This document shows, piece by piece, positions 12,322 to 23,846 of a stretch of 64,000 nt of DNA (positions within the stretch are counted from its first letter, which is position 1; every line of letters begins with the position of its first letter). Position numbers and translations under genes: made by a program. The stretch is taken from NCBI GenBank assembly GCA_015680685.1, contig MNCI01005835.1, positions 1,257,614-1,321,613 on the forward strand. Direction: 5' to 3'. Origin of the DNA: Gnetum montanum (lineage: Eukaryota > Streptophyta > Gnetopsida > Gnetales > Gnetaceae). The notes below the pieces were generated by a model. It made no database searches and was not told where the DNA came from. It worked only from the letters and a program-made list of their open reading frames with translations.

Positions 12322-15300
12322 TATGGCTTCTCATGGATATCGTTCTATGACTTGTCTATGTGCAAGACATTTTGAAGTCCATCTTGATCATTTTGGAGCT
12401 CATGGAAATCCTATGTTGCACTAGGACTACCACATAGAAAATTCTAAACCCAGATATGTGGATTGACAATAATGTTCCTATATGATTTAGACCTGCTGCA
12501 AGGGAATTCTTGGTGTACTTGCTCTACAACTACAGTATGATCATGTGGTTAAACATGGGGATGGATGTTGCCTCAATCATAGCAAAGAACCTTCTAGCAG
12601 GATCCTCTGCTCATATCCTATAGTTTATAGTGGATGACCTTGGCACTCAAAGGAATATAGAGCATAATGGGGATCCATTCTTGATGGGAGTTAGACAATT
12701 ATGCCAAATTTGGAATATGTCTATGTATTCATAATACAATTTTGACAATACCTTGGTGGTAGGCTATAGGATAAACACACTCTTCCAAAATCCTCTAGAA
12801 ACCATCTACTTACTAGAACCATAAATTTGGTTTTATATTGTCATCTCCATTTATTTTTGGCTATAATATTTCTCTAGTTCAAACTGTTTTGATGGTTTGT
12901 TTTTATAGGTATAATATACATCTTGGGGGATTGGTGAAGACAAACCAAACTTTATCTATGGCTTGTATAGCCTTGGAGGAATTCAAGTAGGGTGAGGCCA
13001 TGAGGGTACAAGTGCTTTGTCAACTCAAGGCTAAGTTTAGTAGATACCATTCATGGTATTCTCATGTATACAAAATAAACTTAGCTAACAATTATGCACA
13101 TAGATGACGAGCCTACGTAGACTTAAGAGTACTTGCATGAGTCTATTCTGAATATGAAGCTTTGCCTAACTCTAGCAAGTAAAATTTTTTTAAGGATGGT
13201 CAACACTTTTCATATTTTTTTAGTTTTCTATTTTTTTTGAGTTTTTTGTAGTTTTTGTTTGTCTACTTGACAAGAGGCTAATGAATTATCTATGTTGTGT
13301 TGTAGATGTTGATGTGACCATTTCAAGCCATGTTGAGGAAAAGCTTTAGCTCAAATGGGATGAAGTAGACTTATCACAGAAGTGGTTGGTAGCTAAGGCT
13401 CCTATGATTATCTGATATCACATTACTAACATAGGTTTATTTGACCTTTTTATGCTACCTAGTCTATCAATGTCAATGGCTAAGATGTTAAATGTGACTA
13501 ACTCTTTTGATGAGGGAATTACCAAATTTGTTACCTATATCCATGGTTATCCTATGATTTTGAGCATTAATGAGTCCATGTTTAGTGATCTCTTTGGTGT
13601 ACCTTCTAATGGTGTTAAGATAGCCATTAGATCATGGAAGGAGGGAAGCCATAGAGAGGAAATGAAGGCCTAGCTTAACTCCTCTACTAGTGGTTAGTTA
13701 TTCTTCAGTTAGTGCAAAGTTGAGGAAACTAATGAAACCTATCCTCTTTTCCATTCTAGAGCATTTCCCATGCTATTATCATAGGGATTCAACATGCTTG
13801 GACAATGAAGAAGGTGTTAACTTATGGCACTAGGTTTGATTAGGCTACCTTCATGGTTACTGGTCTATGGGATGAAATCTGAAAGTTTTGCAACAACCTC
13901 AATTCTATATGTTATATGCATTATAGATTTTTTGCTGCATATCTTAAACAATTCGTGAAGTTCTTGGTAATCAGGATGGGTGAAAAGTGGATGGATCGTG
14001 ATACCTCACAACTTTCGAAAATCTTGGACTCATCACATTATGCCAATCATACGTGCCCAAGATCCTCTCACGAAGGAGGTTAGAGAGTCATTGTCTATTA
14101 CGACCAAAACTTTTAGTGGTGTACATTTCTAATCTTCCAAAAATATGAAGGTAGAACCCTAGGCTACATGTGGTAATGTAAGAAGTGCCAAGAAGGTACA
14201 CACAAAAGGTAAAGGTGCTACCAAAGAAAAGATGAAGAGGCCCCAAGTTGAAGAAACGGCTCCTATTATTGACCAACCCACTTGTAAGAAGCTAGCCATC
14301 ATGCTTAATAAGGTTAATTAGACTATTGGAGGTACATACTTATTTTTTATATTTTATATTTTTAATTAATTTTTTTTATTTTTGTTGGTTACATTTTGTC
14401 TATATTTTTTTTGCTAAAAATATTCACTAACTTGTTTCATATTTTTCTTCAATTGGTTGTAGGAAAGAAACAAGTGTTGGCTATGTAGGTTGCTATAAAG
14501 GAGGAGCAATGAGGCTAAGACAAAGAGGAGAGGACATTCCAAGAAGTGCTATATGTTTTGGATTCCATCTTAGATGATCTACCTCCAAAAGATAACCCTT
14601 CAATGGACTTGCCCCATGTTCTTCCTAATAAAATTTTGGTGTCATTTGCTTTTTTGTTTCTAATGTTACATGTTTTGGTTGTAAAATGCATTGATGGTTA
14701 TGATTGTTGCAATACATGAGCATCCTCCAAAGGCATCTACATCTACATTCTATCACAAGCCATGGGTGGAGACCCTAAACAACCTGGAATTCATGTAAGG
14801 AGTTGTAGATGACTTGATAGATAGGGTATAGCAGATAGTCCTTGATGTTGTTAAGAAAAGTTAGAACATTTTTCTTTGCATTTTTGTATTTTTATATTTT
14901 TATATTTTTTTTTGTTTTATGGCTACCTAGTTTTTTGTGGTATTTAGATGCATTGGTTTTTTTTTTATCTTGTGTTTTTGTCCATTGCAATGCTCAAAGT
15001 TAGAATCTTACATGTGACATTGACCTTGATGATCTCATTGAACTATTGTCCAATATGAAAAATGTTCCATGAAAGTTGTACGAATGGGCTACCAAGTGTA
15101 CTATGTCTTGTGCAAAGATAACTTAGAGACCCAACACTCTAATGCATTCCTATGGGAGAAGGTTGTGGCTTTGCAAAAGAAGGTGAAAGAGTTATTTAAT
15201 GAGAACAAGAGCCCTAGGGATCACAAAGAGTTTATAGAGGCTCATGTAGCCAATAGAGACACTTTGCATACTAAACAAATCGAGTGGTCATGCTATTGAA

Positions 15301-16010
15301 GTGCCATCTAGAGCAAAGTTTCTCCAGCCAAGAGCAACATTAAAAAGAACTTCTAGATGGATTTTTTTGATTCATAAGTACATGGATTAGAAAGATTATT
15401 ATGCTTGGGTGCTTGAGTGGGACAAGGCATAGAAGGCTCACAAATTGTAATACAAGAAAAATAGGAAAGCTGCCTAAAGCTATGGCATGAGGAGGCTATA
15501 GAGTGATGAAAACCTGAGCTATTTATACAGGGGATGGGTGTGGAGGACACCTTTAGGATGTTTGCAAAATCAATGATGGTCGTTGATTCTCCTACTCATC
15601 AGATTAATACTGTGTCTAGGAAAACCACCACAGCTGATCTTTCCTATGGTCTACCTAGGTGGAAAATGTAGAGAGGAGAAAGGTCTTAACAGGAGTGAAT
15701 TTTTGAGAAATTAACTAGGCCAATATGAATGAAGAATAGATTCAGGAGAAATTGGAGATTAACCTCCAAAACTTTTCTCCCAAAGACATTGCTCCAAACT
15801 ATCCTAAGGTTTGCACAAATATGTTTCAAGTTTTCTATGTTATATTTTGTTTCATATTTTATTGTTTTTGTTCCTTAGTCAGCATGGTTACTAACCATTT
15901 GTATGATTCATTGCTTACAAGCCCCAGATGATGGTGATGATGACATCAGCAATGATATTTATGATGATCCTTTTCCTCCTCCCTCCCTATAGCTTAATTT
16001 TGGCTATTAT
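12322..16010 (+). pseudogene. intron-bearing coding relic of a repeat-borne gene, function unknown
   Basis: A plus-strand coding trace is broken by T-rich segments with splice-like ends. A possible start is MASHGYRSMTCLCARHFEVH at 12322. A well-behaved frame follows (YNYSMIMWLNMGMDVASIIA, about 12527). A block at 13452-13673 contains FVTYIHGYPMILSINESMFS and FGVPSNGVK, which loosely recalls the putative plant transposon protein domain near Athila-type elements. A coiled-coil-like block lies at 15150-15290 (EKVVALQKKVKEL). The C-terminus is acidic and ends about 16010 (DDGDDDISNDIYDDPF). Candidate introns are 13179-13305 (GTAAAA...TGTAG) and 14332-14462 (GTACAT...TGTAG); others near 12830-12908, 14640-14720, 14860-15000 and 15830-15890 are less certain. 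Stops occur inside exons and not every splice phase works out, so it is a decayed copy. Confidence 0.55.
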
Positions 16011-16649
16011 TTGACTAGCTATATGTTGTTACTTTTTTATTGTAATAGTTTTTTTTGTTTAGCTACCATATCCTAGAAGACTATGTACTATTTTTTGTTG
16101 CTATATGTTGCATAGTGCAACTATCACTGTGGATGTTTATTTTTTGGATTACATGCTTACTATTTTGGCTTTAATTTTAAAACATTTTTTTGTCCTTTTC
16201 TATTTAAAAATTTTTATGTAGTTCTAGATTTTCTATTTTTATGTTGTTTTGTGATTTTTCATTAAAACATAAACTATGAATATAAATCTTAAATTGATCT
16301 AAAAACATGAAGTAAAAGATATAATGTCATAAAATTTCATAAAGTAAAAATCATAAGGCAAATAAAGTAAATATGTAAATGAAATTGTAAAATTAGGCTA
16401 CTAGTTAAACTATACAAGGAGAAAAAAAACACAACACATTTAATTGTGCAATTATTTCCTAATCTTAGAAAGATTAGGGAATTTTTATGATTTCTATTGC
16501 ACATTCTTGTATTCCCCATTCCCTTTGCTTACAATGTTGAATGGGAGTTGTTCCCATGTTTTTTCTGTGATCCCTGCACTTTTGATTTGGTCTTGGTTGA
16601 CATTGTTGCAATTCTTAACCTCATTTTTGGCTATGGAGGCTTATTCCTA
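16011..16649. other. T-rich non-coding stretch
   Basis: Follows the intron-bearing relic. Homopolymer-rich, with no feature recognised. One boundary of a nested insertion probably lies here, because minus-strand gypsy coding resumes to the right. Confidence 0.4.
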
Positions 16650-17400
16650 AAACTCCACTTCAAACCTTTACTCTACATCAAAATTATTGATCAACAAAGA
16701 TACTATGTTATCTCTATGAATTATGATCTCACCTCCCTCATAAGGAAGGTGGATTTCTTAATTGATTAGTGAGGAGACTACATGTAATTTGGCTAACCAG
16801 GGCCTCCCTAAGATTAGTTTGAAACTTGGTATATCTTCCACCACAAGAAAAATCAATAATTATGGGGAATTGTTTTCTAGCCATGAAATCTAATGTGATC
16901 AATCTCTTGACCACTGCACATGACCTATTAAATTATTTAAATGTAATGGTAGATGTGTTCTGTATATGTTCGACCAAGCCTAAGCACTTTACAATAGGAA
17001 AGGCAAGAACATTTGTGACCACCTCGTAATCCACATGTACTCTATGAACCTTGTACTAACTAACTCTAAATGTTATAAAGAGAGAAGCCCTAGACACCTC
17101 ACCATTTTGCAGGTTGGTTTTCACCTCACTATCATGAAATGTTAAGGTGGTTGACTTCATTTATTCTTGGGATGAGGGTGGTAATATCACTACATGGATA
17201 GACTCCTTGATGGCTAGTATATCCTCACTCATAGGAATAAAAGTTAGCATCTTAACTAAAGCTTCACGATGGGCAAGGAAAGCCATAATCAAATCATATA
17301 ATCTTAATGAAGTATATTTATATTTTAATGAAAACTTAACTTGCTCCATAGTAGAGAGGAAGTATTTTTATTATTTATCACTTTGTCAGTTTTATTAGCT
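16650..17400 (-). pseudogene. probable gypsy protease / gag-pol linker relic
   Basis: Minus-strand frames show EVVTNVLAFPIVKCLGLVEH and a 62-residue block at 17161-17349 (MEQVKFSLKYKYTSLRLYDLIMAFLAHREALVK). It sits where protease belongs, left of the gag at 17.6-19.0 kb. I did not find a clear D[ST]G active site, so the protease call rests mainly on order. It is broken by stops. Confidence 0.35.
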
Positions 17401-17578
17401 TTGACCTCTTTCATTCTACCCAACATTTTGATCTCATGTTTTAGTGGTTGTTCTTCTAGCTTTTTTCCTTTCTCTTCTTTCTAATTACCCTCCTTAGGCT
17501 CGCTGGTAGATGCAATTTAGGCATTGGAGTCCATCAGTATGGCTAAGATTGGGATAGCTTCAATGGGCCTACCTCCTT

Positions 17579-18997
17579 TCATACCTTTGGTTGATTAGTG
17601 TCCTTAGCCTTAGGCTTAGGAGCTAACTTCTTGCGTTGCTTTGGAGGAAATTTCTTGTTACTTTGTTCAAAAGAGATTGAGCTATTGGTTACCATAAGAG
17701 GATGTTGGTCAACTTGGATCATAGGCTTTTTAGTAGAGAGAGGGGGCACTCTAATGATGAATGATTCTTTTGAAGGCACTTGTGGTGCTATCCTTATGAT
17801 AAAAGAAGTTCCTAAACTCATAGAAGTTGAAACCCTTTCATCACAAGGAGGTACCTAAAACACAAATGGCTCTTTGACAAGTTTAGCTTATTAATGTATG
17901 TTGAAGGTTGGTATGATGAATTGGTTATTACCCACATTGAGAGGATCCTTGTATACCTACATTAGCTAATTTTGGGACCTAATTGGGTTAGAAGCATCTA
18001 GAACCAACTTTTCACTATCAATCATTTTCTGCAGATCATCTTCTAAGGTGAAGCAGAAATTAGTATCATGGCCAGGTGCTGGTGATAGTGGTAGAACTAG
18101 TCTAACTTGAAGTATTTAGGCATCGGAGGGTCATCTTTTGTGGCTGTAGTGGGATCTTTAGTGATCTCACATAGGCAAACATGCCTTTTATGAGCGTTCT
18201 TAGATAGTTACTTATATTGAATATGACCGCTCTTAAGTAGCTAATCAAGGAGCCCAGATGGCTTCATAGGAAACTTGGTATGCTTGGACCTATCTTTTCT
18301 CTCAAAGTTAGACTTAGGTAGGTTAGACATAGAGGCACCTAATGTTGATGGCTGGGAAGTAGTGGTAGGGACCTTAGGTTGCATGATCTTTGGCCCCTCT
18401 GTGATTTTTGATTCATTGACCACAATGGCCATAGCTACATGAGCTTGTTTACCCTTATCCATATTCTGTTTAGTATGTTGATTCTTATAGGTTACATACA
18501 TGGGGTCATTATTGGCCTTAGCTATATCTTCTATGTTTTTAACTTGGAAAAAGGCTTAACTTAAGGATCGAGAATCTAAATAATAGACCTTGGACTTAAT
18601 GAAATACTAAACCACCCCCTTGAAGATGGTCAAGATATGTATTTGAAAGATGGACTCAGGTATCTCATTGAGTATGACATTCCATCTTTATATGAATTTT
18701 TGAATGGGTTCAAGGGGTCCCTATCTCACTTTCATGAGTTGATCAAGCATTGTTTCAGGTTTTAGGTTATACTTAAAGTAGTTAACAAATTGATTTACCA
18801 AGTTGTTTAAGAATGAGATAGATCCTCTAGGTAGCACCTAGTACTAGTCAATAGCTTTTTAGATTAAGAACATAGGGAATACATGCAGTGTAATGTGGGG
18901 CCAAGCCTATAGTAATAGGCATTCTAAATGAAAGGTAATCAAATAAGCATTGGGTTCACTTTCACAATTATATTTAACAAAGTGAGGGATTGGTATA
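17579..18997 (-). pseudogene. Ty3/gypsy gag relic, copy 2, C-terminal part
   Basis: Minus-strand reading matches gag copy 1 (1-895) in order. It has the capsid part (18600-18997), then the linker MYVTYKNQHTKQNMDKGKQAHV (from 18501) and a Ser/Thr/Pro segment. Further on, a strongly basic segment KKFPPKQRKKLAPKPKAKD ends at 17579 and resembles a nucleic-acid-binding tail. Several stops interrupt it. The frame is cut at 18997, where the 19003-24731 element inserted; its N-terminal part continues at 24737-25230. Confidence 0.75.
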
Positions 18998-19002
18998 CCT
19001 TG
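18998..19002. repeat. target site duplication, left copy (CCTTG)
   Basis: CCTTG directly precedes the LTR at 19003 and is repeated exactly at 24732-24736 after the far LTR, as expected for a 5-bp integrase-made duplication. Confidence 0.95.
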
Positions 19003-19866
19003 TGATGAGCGGCGAGGTACCCCTATGTCCAACCATATGAATACGAGCATTCACGCACAATCCGGTCGAACTTCGCGGATAGGCTAGTTTTGGTATCTAG
19101 ATAGTTACACGTTGATCGTAGTTCGCTGTCTTCCCACCTGGACTAGTATTTCTTTGTCACATATGGTTTAGTCCAAAGTGAGGCGTATGATGTGATCCTA
19201 AACTACTGCTACTCCTAGAGACAATGGAGAATAATATGGATTAAACTAATGAGTAATAGGAAATGAAGTCTAAGCTAACCTAAGTGTGATGAGCATCCAT
19301 TCCTTAATCATCCGTACACATCTTGGACCTTGTGCATGACTACTACTAGGATTACCAAGCGTAGATCCTACGTACACTACTGGGTTACCAAGTAGCCACA
19401 CTTAAATGCTCATGATTAAGTCGTACTCATTCTACATTTAACAACAGGAATAGTAAACGATGATAATAACTATTAACTAAGAAAGCAATAAATATTAACT
19501 AAGAAAGCAATAAATAACAAAAACAATTAACAATTAAATTAAACAATTAAAACTAAGTGAATGCTATAATGATGAAGTAATCTTGATCTTTATTTCCAGT
19601 CATGTGCACGTCCAAGTACGTCACACTCGAATAAAGGTGTTGTACAATTACAAACATCACATTGTAGGCATGCACTTGGGAAAATAATCTAACTCCTACG
19701 AAAACAAAATGCAAGAGCTTCACTACAACTAAAAAAAAGATTCCTAAATGAGGCGGAGGGCCCTCTTATTTATAAGTTGGGATAGGTGGCTGCGTCGACG
19801 GGGCTACGTCGACGCGGTCGCTTATACATGGCCCCATCGACACATTGACTTAATGACACTTCATCA
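19003..19866 (-). repeat. 3' LTR of the gag-only element (864 bp)
   Basis: On the minus strand it begins TGATGAAGTGTC and ends CTCATCA. A TATA-like TATAAATA lies at 19767-19774. Between it and the LTR start are several CGTCGACG palindromes (about 19792-19816). It aligns along its length with 23847-24731; the first roughly 210 plus-strand positions differ at about 20 sites, nearly all transitions. It is shorter than its partner mainly because it has fewer palindrome units. Confidence 0.93.
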
Positions 19867-19877
19867 TACCCCCACAA
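19867..19877 (-). other. polypurine tract
   Basis: On the minus strand TTGTGGGGGTA abuts the 3' LTR, the position where plus-strand DNA priming starts in LTR elements. Short but correctly placed. Confidence 0.65.
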
Positions 19878-21710
19878 CTGAGTAAAAAATCATCCTCAAG
19901 TCAAAGTGAGAAATAAGCTCAATTGAATACACAGTGGATAGGTATGGGATTATTAGCTAACTAGAAATTTATTCATGCCACAGTGGAGAATTAAACAAAA
20001 TTTAGACACAGACATAAAAGACAAAACTTGCAGAACTCATGGGGTTCCCAGTAGTGGTGGCTCCTCCATGGGTGCCTTTCCTTTGTCCTGTGCATTAGGC
20101 TTCTGAGATTAATACCATTGAAGAAGCCTTTGATGTTTCTCCTCTTCTATTTGAGGATTATGAGCTGTCCATGCTGATGTTCCAATGTTTGATGAATTCA
20201 GCACTTTTCATGGACACAACAACTGTGGGAACACTTGATTGGCCTTGACATGTCATGCCGCAAATAGATGTCACTCCTCTCCATAGGCTCGAGCCTTGAC
20301 CTCTGCCTCCCCCAGGTCATTCGGTTGCACCTTGCGAAGGTCCTCCTTATTGTCTTCTTTTAGGGGCCATCTATAATCACACAAAGATCAATTGTTAGTA
20401 AGGCTATTGAAAAATGTTCCATGATGTCATACCTTACTCATTACCTTTAATAAATGATGAATTCTTTACTTAGTGTGATTTTAGAGTTAGAAATGTTTTC
20501 GAGGAAGTTTCCCTAAAAGTTTGATGTTGGACCTGGTTTTGAGGAAGTTTGATAAAATGATGACAAAGGAAAGAATAGATTTGACAATGAAATACTCGAA
20601 GGGTATAAGATGATGTGGTGGTGTGCAACAAGTACAAACTACAAAAGTCACACAAGTGGGTCCTCCCCAAAGCAGGTTCCAACCTATATGCCCTTACGTA
20701 ACCACACCTTAAAATGTCCATAGGTACTAGAAGGGTTAAATGTAATCTATACCAATGCAACAAAACACACACATGTTGATACCATCATGACGAGGTATGA
20801 ATTCAATGCTATACAAGACACGAGTCACAAATACATGAACAACGAGATGGAATGAATCGGAGAATGGATTGCAGAGATTGGGACGTGAGGTAACTGACTC
20901 AGGGCACAATGAATCCTGTGTGTAAATCATGATTAAGGTGTCATTAACCCATCGTTCCAAGATCAGGACCAAGTCCATTCCTTTAAGCAGTGACATCGCA
21001 TTGTTTCATGCCACAATGAGCGACTATGAGAGTATCATAACAACAAGGCATACGATCACTTGGCATTTTGTTCAAGGGAGGAATGATTTTTGTTTTATGG
21101 CACTTCTTTTTTTTTCTTTTTCTCTCTTTTTTTTCTTTTTGAATACTGAATCTAGGGAAGCCACCAACCTTCAGGCATGGGTGCATGTCTTTCCAGTGGA
21201 ACCCCCTTGAACAGCATTGAACTTTTGAGTGCCCTTTTTGATTACTCTTACTTCCATTTTCATTAGATCTACAAGGATCTTAGTACAACCACGCTGCATG
21301 ATAACTCCCATAGATGTCACCAAAGAGAATCCACAAGTCCCCTTGATGTCACACCCTAATCATTCCCTCTTGGTCCATCCTTCTTCATTCTAGGTACAAT
21401 GAACACAAAATTAATTTTAAGTTTTTAAGAATTTCAAGAATATCACTGTACCCTTGAACAAAACCTCTTATTTGTAGAATGGATGAGTGGGTGTAATGAG
21501 CTCAATGTCTAAATAATTGATCGTCGAGACTTGATAACATAGAACAACACCTCAACCAACGAGTCACATGAGTGTTTTATTCATAGATGAGGTTACTCAT
21601 AAAAAGATGAAAAGACAAAAGGGATAAAACAATAAATTAAAAGGTGAAAAACTGGAAAATAAAAAGTTGAAAAATTAAAGAAACAGAAAAAATTTATTAA
21701 TTCTGTGTTG
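19878..21710. other. non-coding interior of the gag-only element
   Basis: About 1.8 kb between gag and the 3' LTR with no pol domain on either strand. It includes a poly-T/C tract near 21106-21140. Phrases resemble 28.6-29.4 kb (GTGGxTCCTCCCCA; AGGCATGGGT), the equivalent 3' region of the larger related element. Confidence 0.6.
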
Positions 21711-23708
21711 TTAGAATGGAGGATACCCCCCATAACTAAATGGTTGAGCATGGCTAGAATTAATAAATGGAAGGTGTGGATCCTTGCATGTTGGAAATAT
21801 TGGGACTTGGTCATACTTACCCCATCGAGGTTCACATACTTGATTATAGTAAGCATAGTGGGGCAATTTATAAGATGTGGTTACCGGATAACAAGTTGAC
21901 CCATTATGATGTTTGTGACCGGAAGATGGTATGAAAGGATCGGTTTATCGCTCTCCATTCCTATGTTCATTGGGCCGTATGATTGTTGGAGTGTTAATTG
22001 GTGGCCTTGATGAAGTAACATGAGGTGTTGGATTCGAAGAGGAAGATGCACCATAGTGTTGGGTTTGTGCTGAGTGGGCGGAAGCAATAGTTTCTGAACT
22101 GTGGTGTCCTTTTCGATGGCCACGTCTAAAGAAGGGATGCCTTTGACGTTATGAAGGACCTCCACTGTTGTTGACAGTAGCAGCACAAGTAACATTTGTA
22201 GGTTGGTTCTATGGTACAAAATCTTCTGGAATAGCTAGCAGTGATGTAGAAGGGGATGAAGTATGAGAATATTAAGGTGGAGGAGAAGTGTAAGGCACAT
22301 GAGGTGGTGATCTTGTTGGAGAGGACATGGGTGGATAGTACTTAGGAGAATAATAACGTTGAGGTGAGGTAGAGGATGCTGATCTTGTTGGATAAATAGG
22401 GTGTTGAACATAATAAGCATTTGGCACTGGGACATAAGAAGGGTATGGTCCAGCTAGCAGTGGCCTCCCCCATGACTAAGGTTTTTGCCACTGTGGTTGG
22501 ACACAGTATTTTTGTACGAACTCTGGATGTAACATTCCTCCCCAATGCTCATGTAAATGTGAAAAGATTGGACATTGACCTTTGGGGTGATCATACAAGC
22601 AAATATTACATTGATACATATGATTGGCAATTGAGTTCCTATCCTTATTATCTTCTACCCTTCTTTCTAATTGTCGTGTGGTGTCCTATCCTGTTTCTCG
22701 ATTTGGCATAGCTTTTCCTCTAATAATGTTGGCATATTCTCCACATCGTTCATGTACCCAGTCTGTCATCTTATTAATATTTGCCTCAATTTCATCTAGT
22801 GATTGTAGGATTGGCAAAGATGATTCCCCCTCCTTGAAGTGAGTTGATTTCTCCTCTTCATGATCATGGACCCTTGTTAAGTTGAGATTTTGGTCCTCTT
22901 GAGAACTTTCAACATTCTCCCACTTAGTTATTTCTTCTTCTTCTTTTGCTAACTGCTTAATAAGCTCTTGGAGTTTATGGGTTCATAGCTCATATAGTTG
23001 ACCTTGGGGGTACATCCCTAGGGTCTCCCTTGTTTCATTGAGGAGCCCATCTATGATATGGTACATTAGCCTCTCCTCGGAAAACCCATGGCCTGGGCAG
23101 TTGTTTAACAGTGCATAATATCTTTCTAAGGCCATGTCCAAGGGTTCATGTTGCGCTTGTTTCCATTCTTGGATTTTTCTCCTCAAGGTTGACACTCTCG
23201 CATAGGTTTGATATCTTTCATTGAAAAGTTCTACCATTGTCAGCCAACGTCGAATTGATTTTGGTCTTAACGACCTATACCATACTTTTGCTTGGTCCAT
23301 GAGTGTCAGAGGAAAGAGCTTAAGTTTTTTCCACACATTATCAATATTGTTCCATGTACAGGCATCATAGAAGGCTTGTAAATGTTGTTGCGGATCTTAA
23401 TCATAGCCTCCTGAAAAATTGGGAAAGTTTTTTAAATCAAGAACGAGTAGACGACTTTCCTTACGATGCTTGCGGGCTATTCGAACAGCCTCATGTATTT
23501 TCGTTAAGCTTGTAGTGGCCAGTAGGGGTTCATCATCATCGGGTAAGTTATGCTTTCATGCGTTGGGACGATGTTGTCTTCGTTTATGTTTATAAGAAAC
23601 CCCCACCTCGAGTTGCATACCCCAATCTTCATTGTCATAATATTCATTGGTTCTCCAATGAATTGCCTCACTAGATGTGACATTATTATAGTCTTGTAGG
23701 AGAGACAT
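21711..23708 (-). pseudogene. gag of the gag-only element (665 codons, nine internal stops, no frameshift)
   Basis: The frame starts at the ATG at 23706-23708 (MSLLQDYNN) and can be read to TAA at 21711-21713, exactly 1998 nt. By eye I count nine in-frame stops and no frame change. The capsid core at 22983-23350 (WKKLKLFPLTLMDQAKVWYR; GLLNETRETLGMYPQG) matches retrotransposon Gag PF03732. A CCHC-type zinc knuckle lies at 22572-22610. After it comes a Pro/Tyr/Ser-rich tail (YYSPKYYPP type). Gag packages the RNA; this copy cannot make full-length protein unless the stops are bypassed. Related Gag at 34.6-36.9 kb has Gln/Trp codons at some of the stop sites and vice versa. Confidence 0.85.
22572..22610 (-). 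other. Gag zinc knuckle (CX2CX3HX4C)
   Basis: Minus strand gives C-NI-C-LYD-H-PKGQ-C. One residue is missing between the second Cys and His compared with the retroviral CX2CX4HX4C form; this short spacing is common in plant Athila-type Gags. It binds nucleic acid. The counterpart at 35417-35455 reads CDIY then a stop then YEHPKDC, the same motif damaged. Confidence 0.8.
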
Positions 23709-23826
23709 GATTGTAAATCGTGTGTGACTTAATTAAATTTTAATTTAATTTCTTTTCTAAAGGATATATCATTAATACTTTTTATAGCGATTTTGTATGA
23801 TGTAACTAATCTAAATAACTAGCAGC

Positions 23827-23846
23827 ATCCCTGGCAACGGTGCCAA
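23827..23846 (-). other. primer binding site, tRNA-Asp type
   Basis: Immediately inside the 5' LTR, the minus strand reads TTGGCACCGTTGCCAGGGAT. The 3' end of plant tRNA-Asp(GUC) would pair with TGGCGCCGTTGCCGGGGAT, so only two positions differ, both explicable as transitions. This primer is usual for many plant Ty3/gypsy elements, including Athila and Tat. Confidence 0.88.

Noticed and set aside
21711-23708. Reading the nine gag stops as proof of C-to-T mutation
   Set aside because: Every stop codon is one transition away from a Gln, Arg or Trp codon, so their identity cannot show direction. Only the absence of frameshifts and the LTR differences carry weight.
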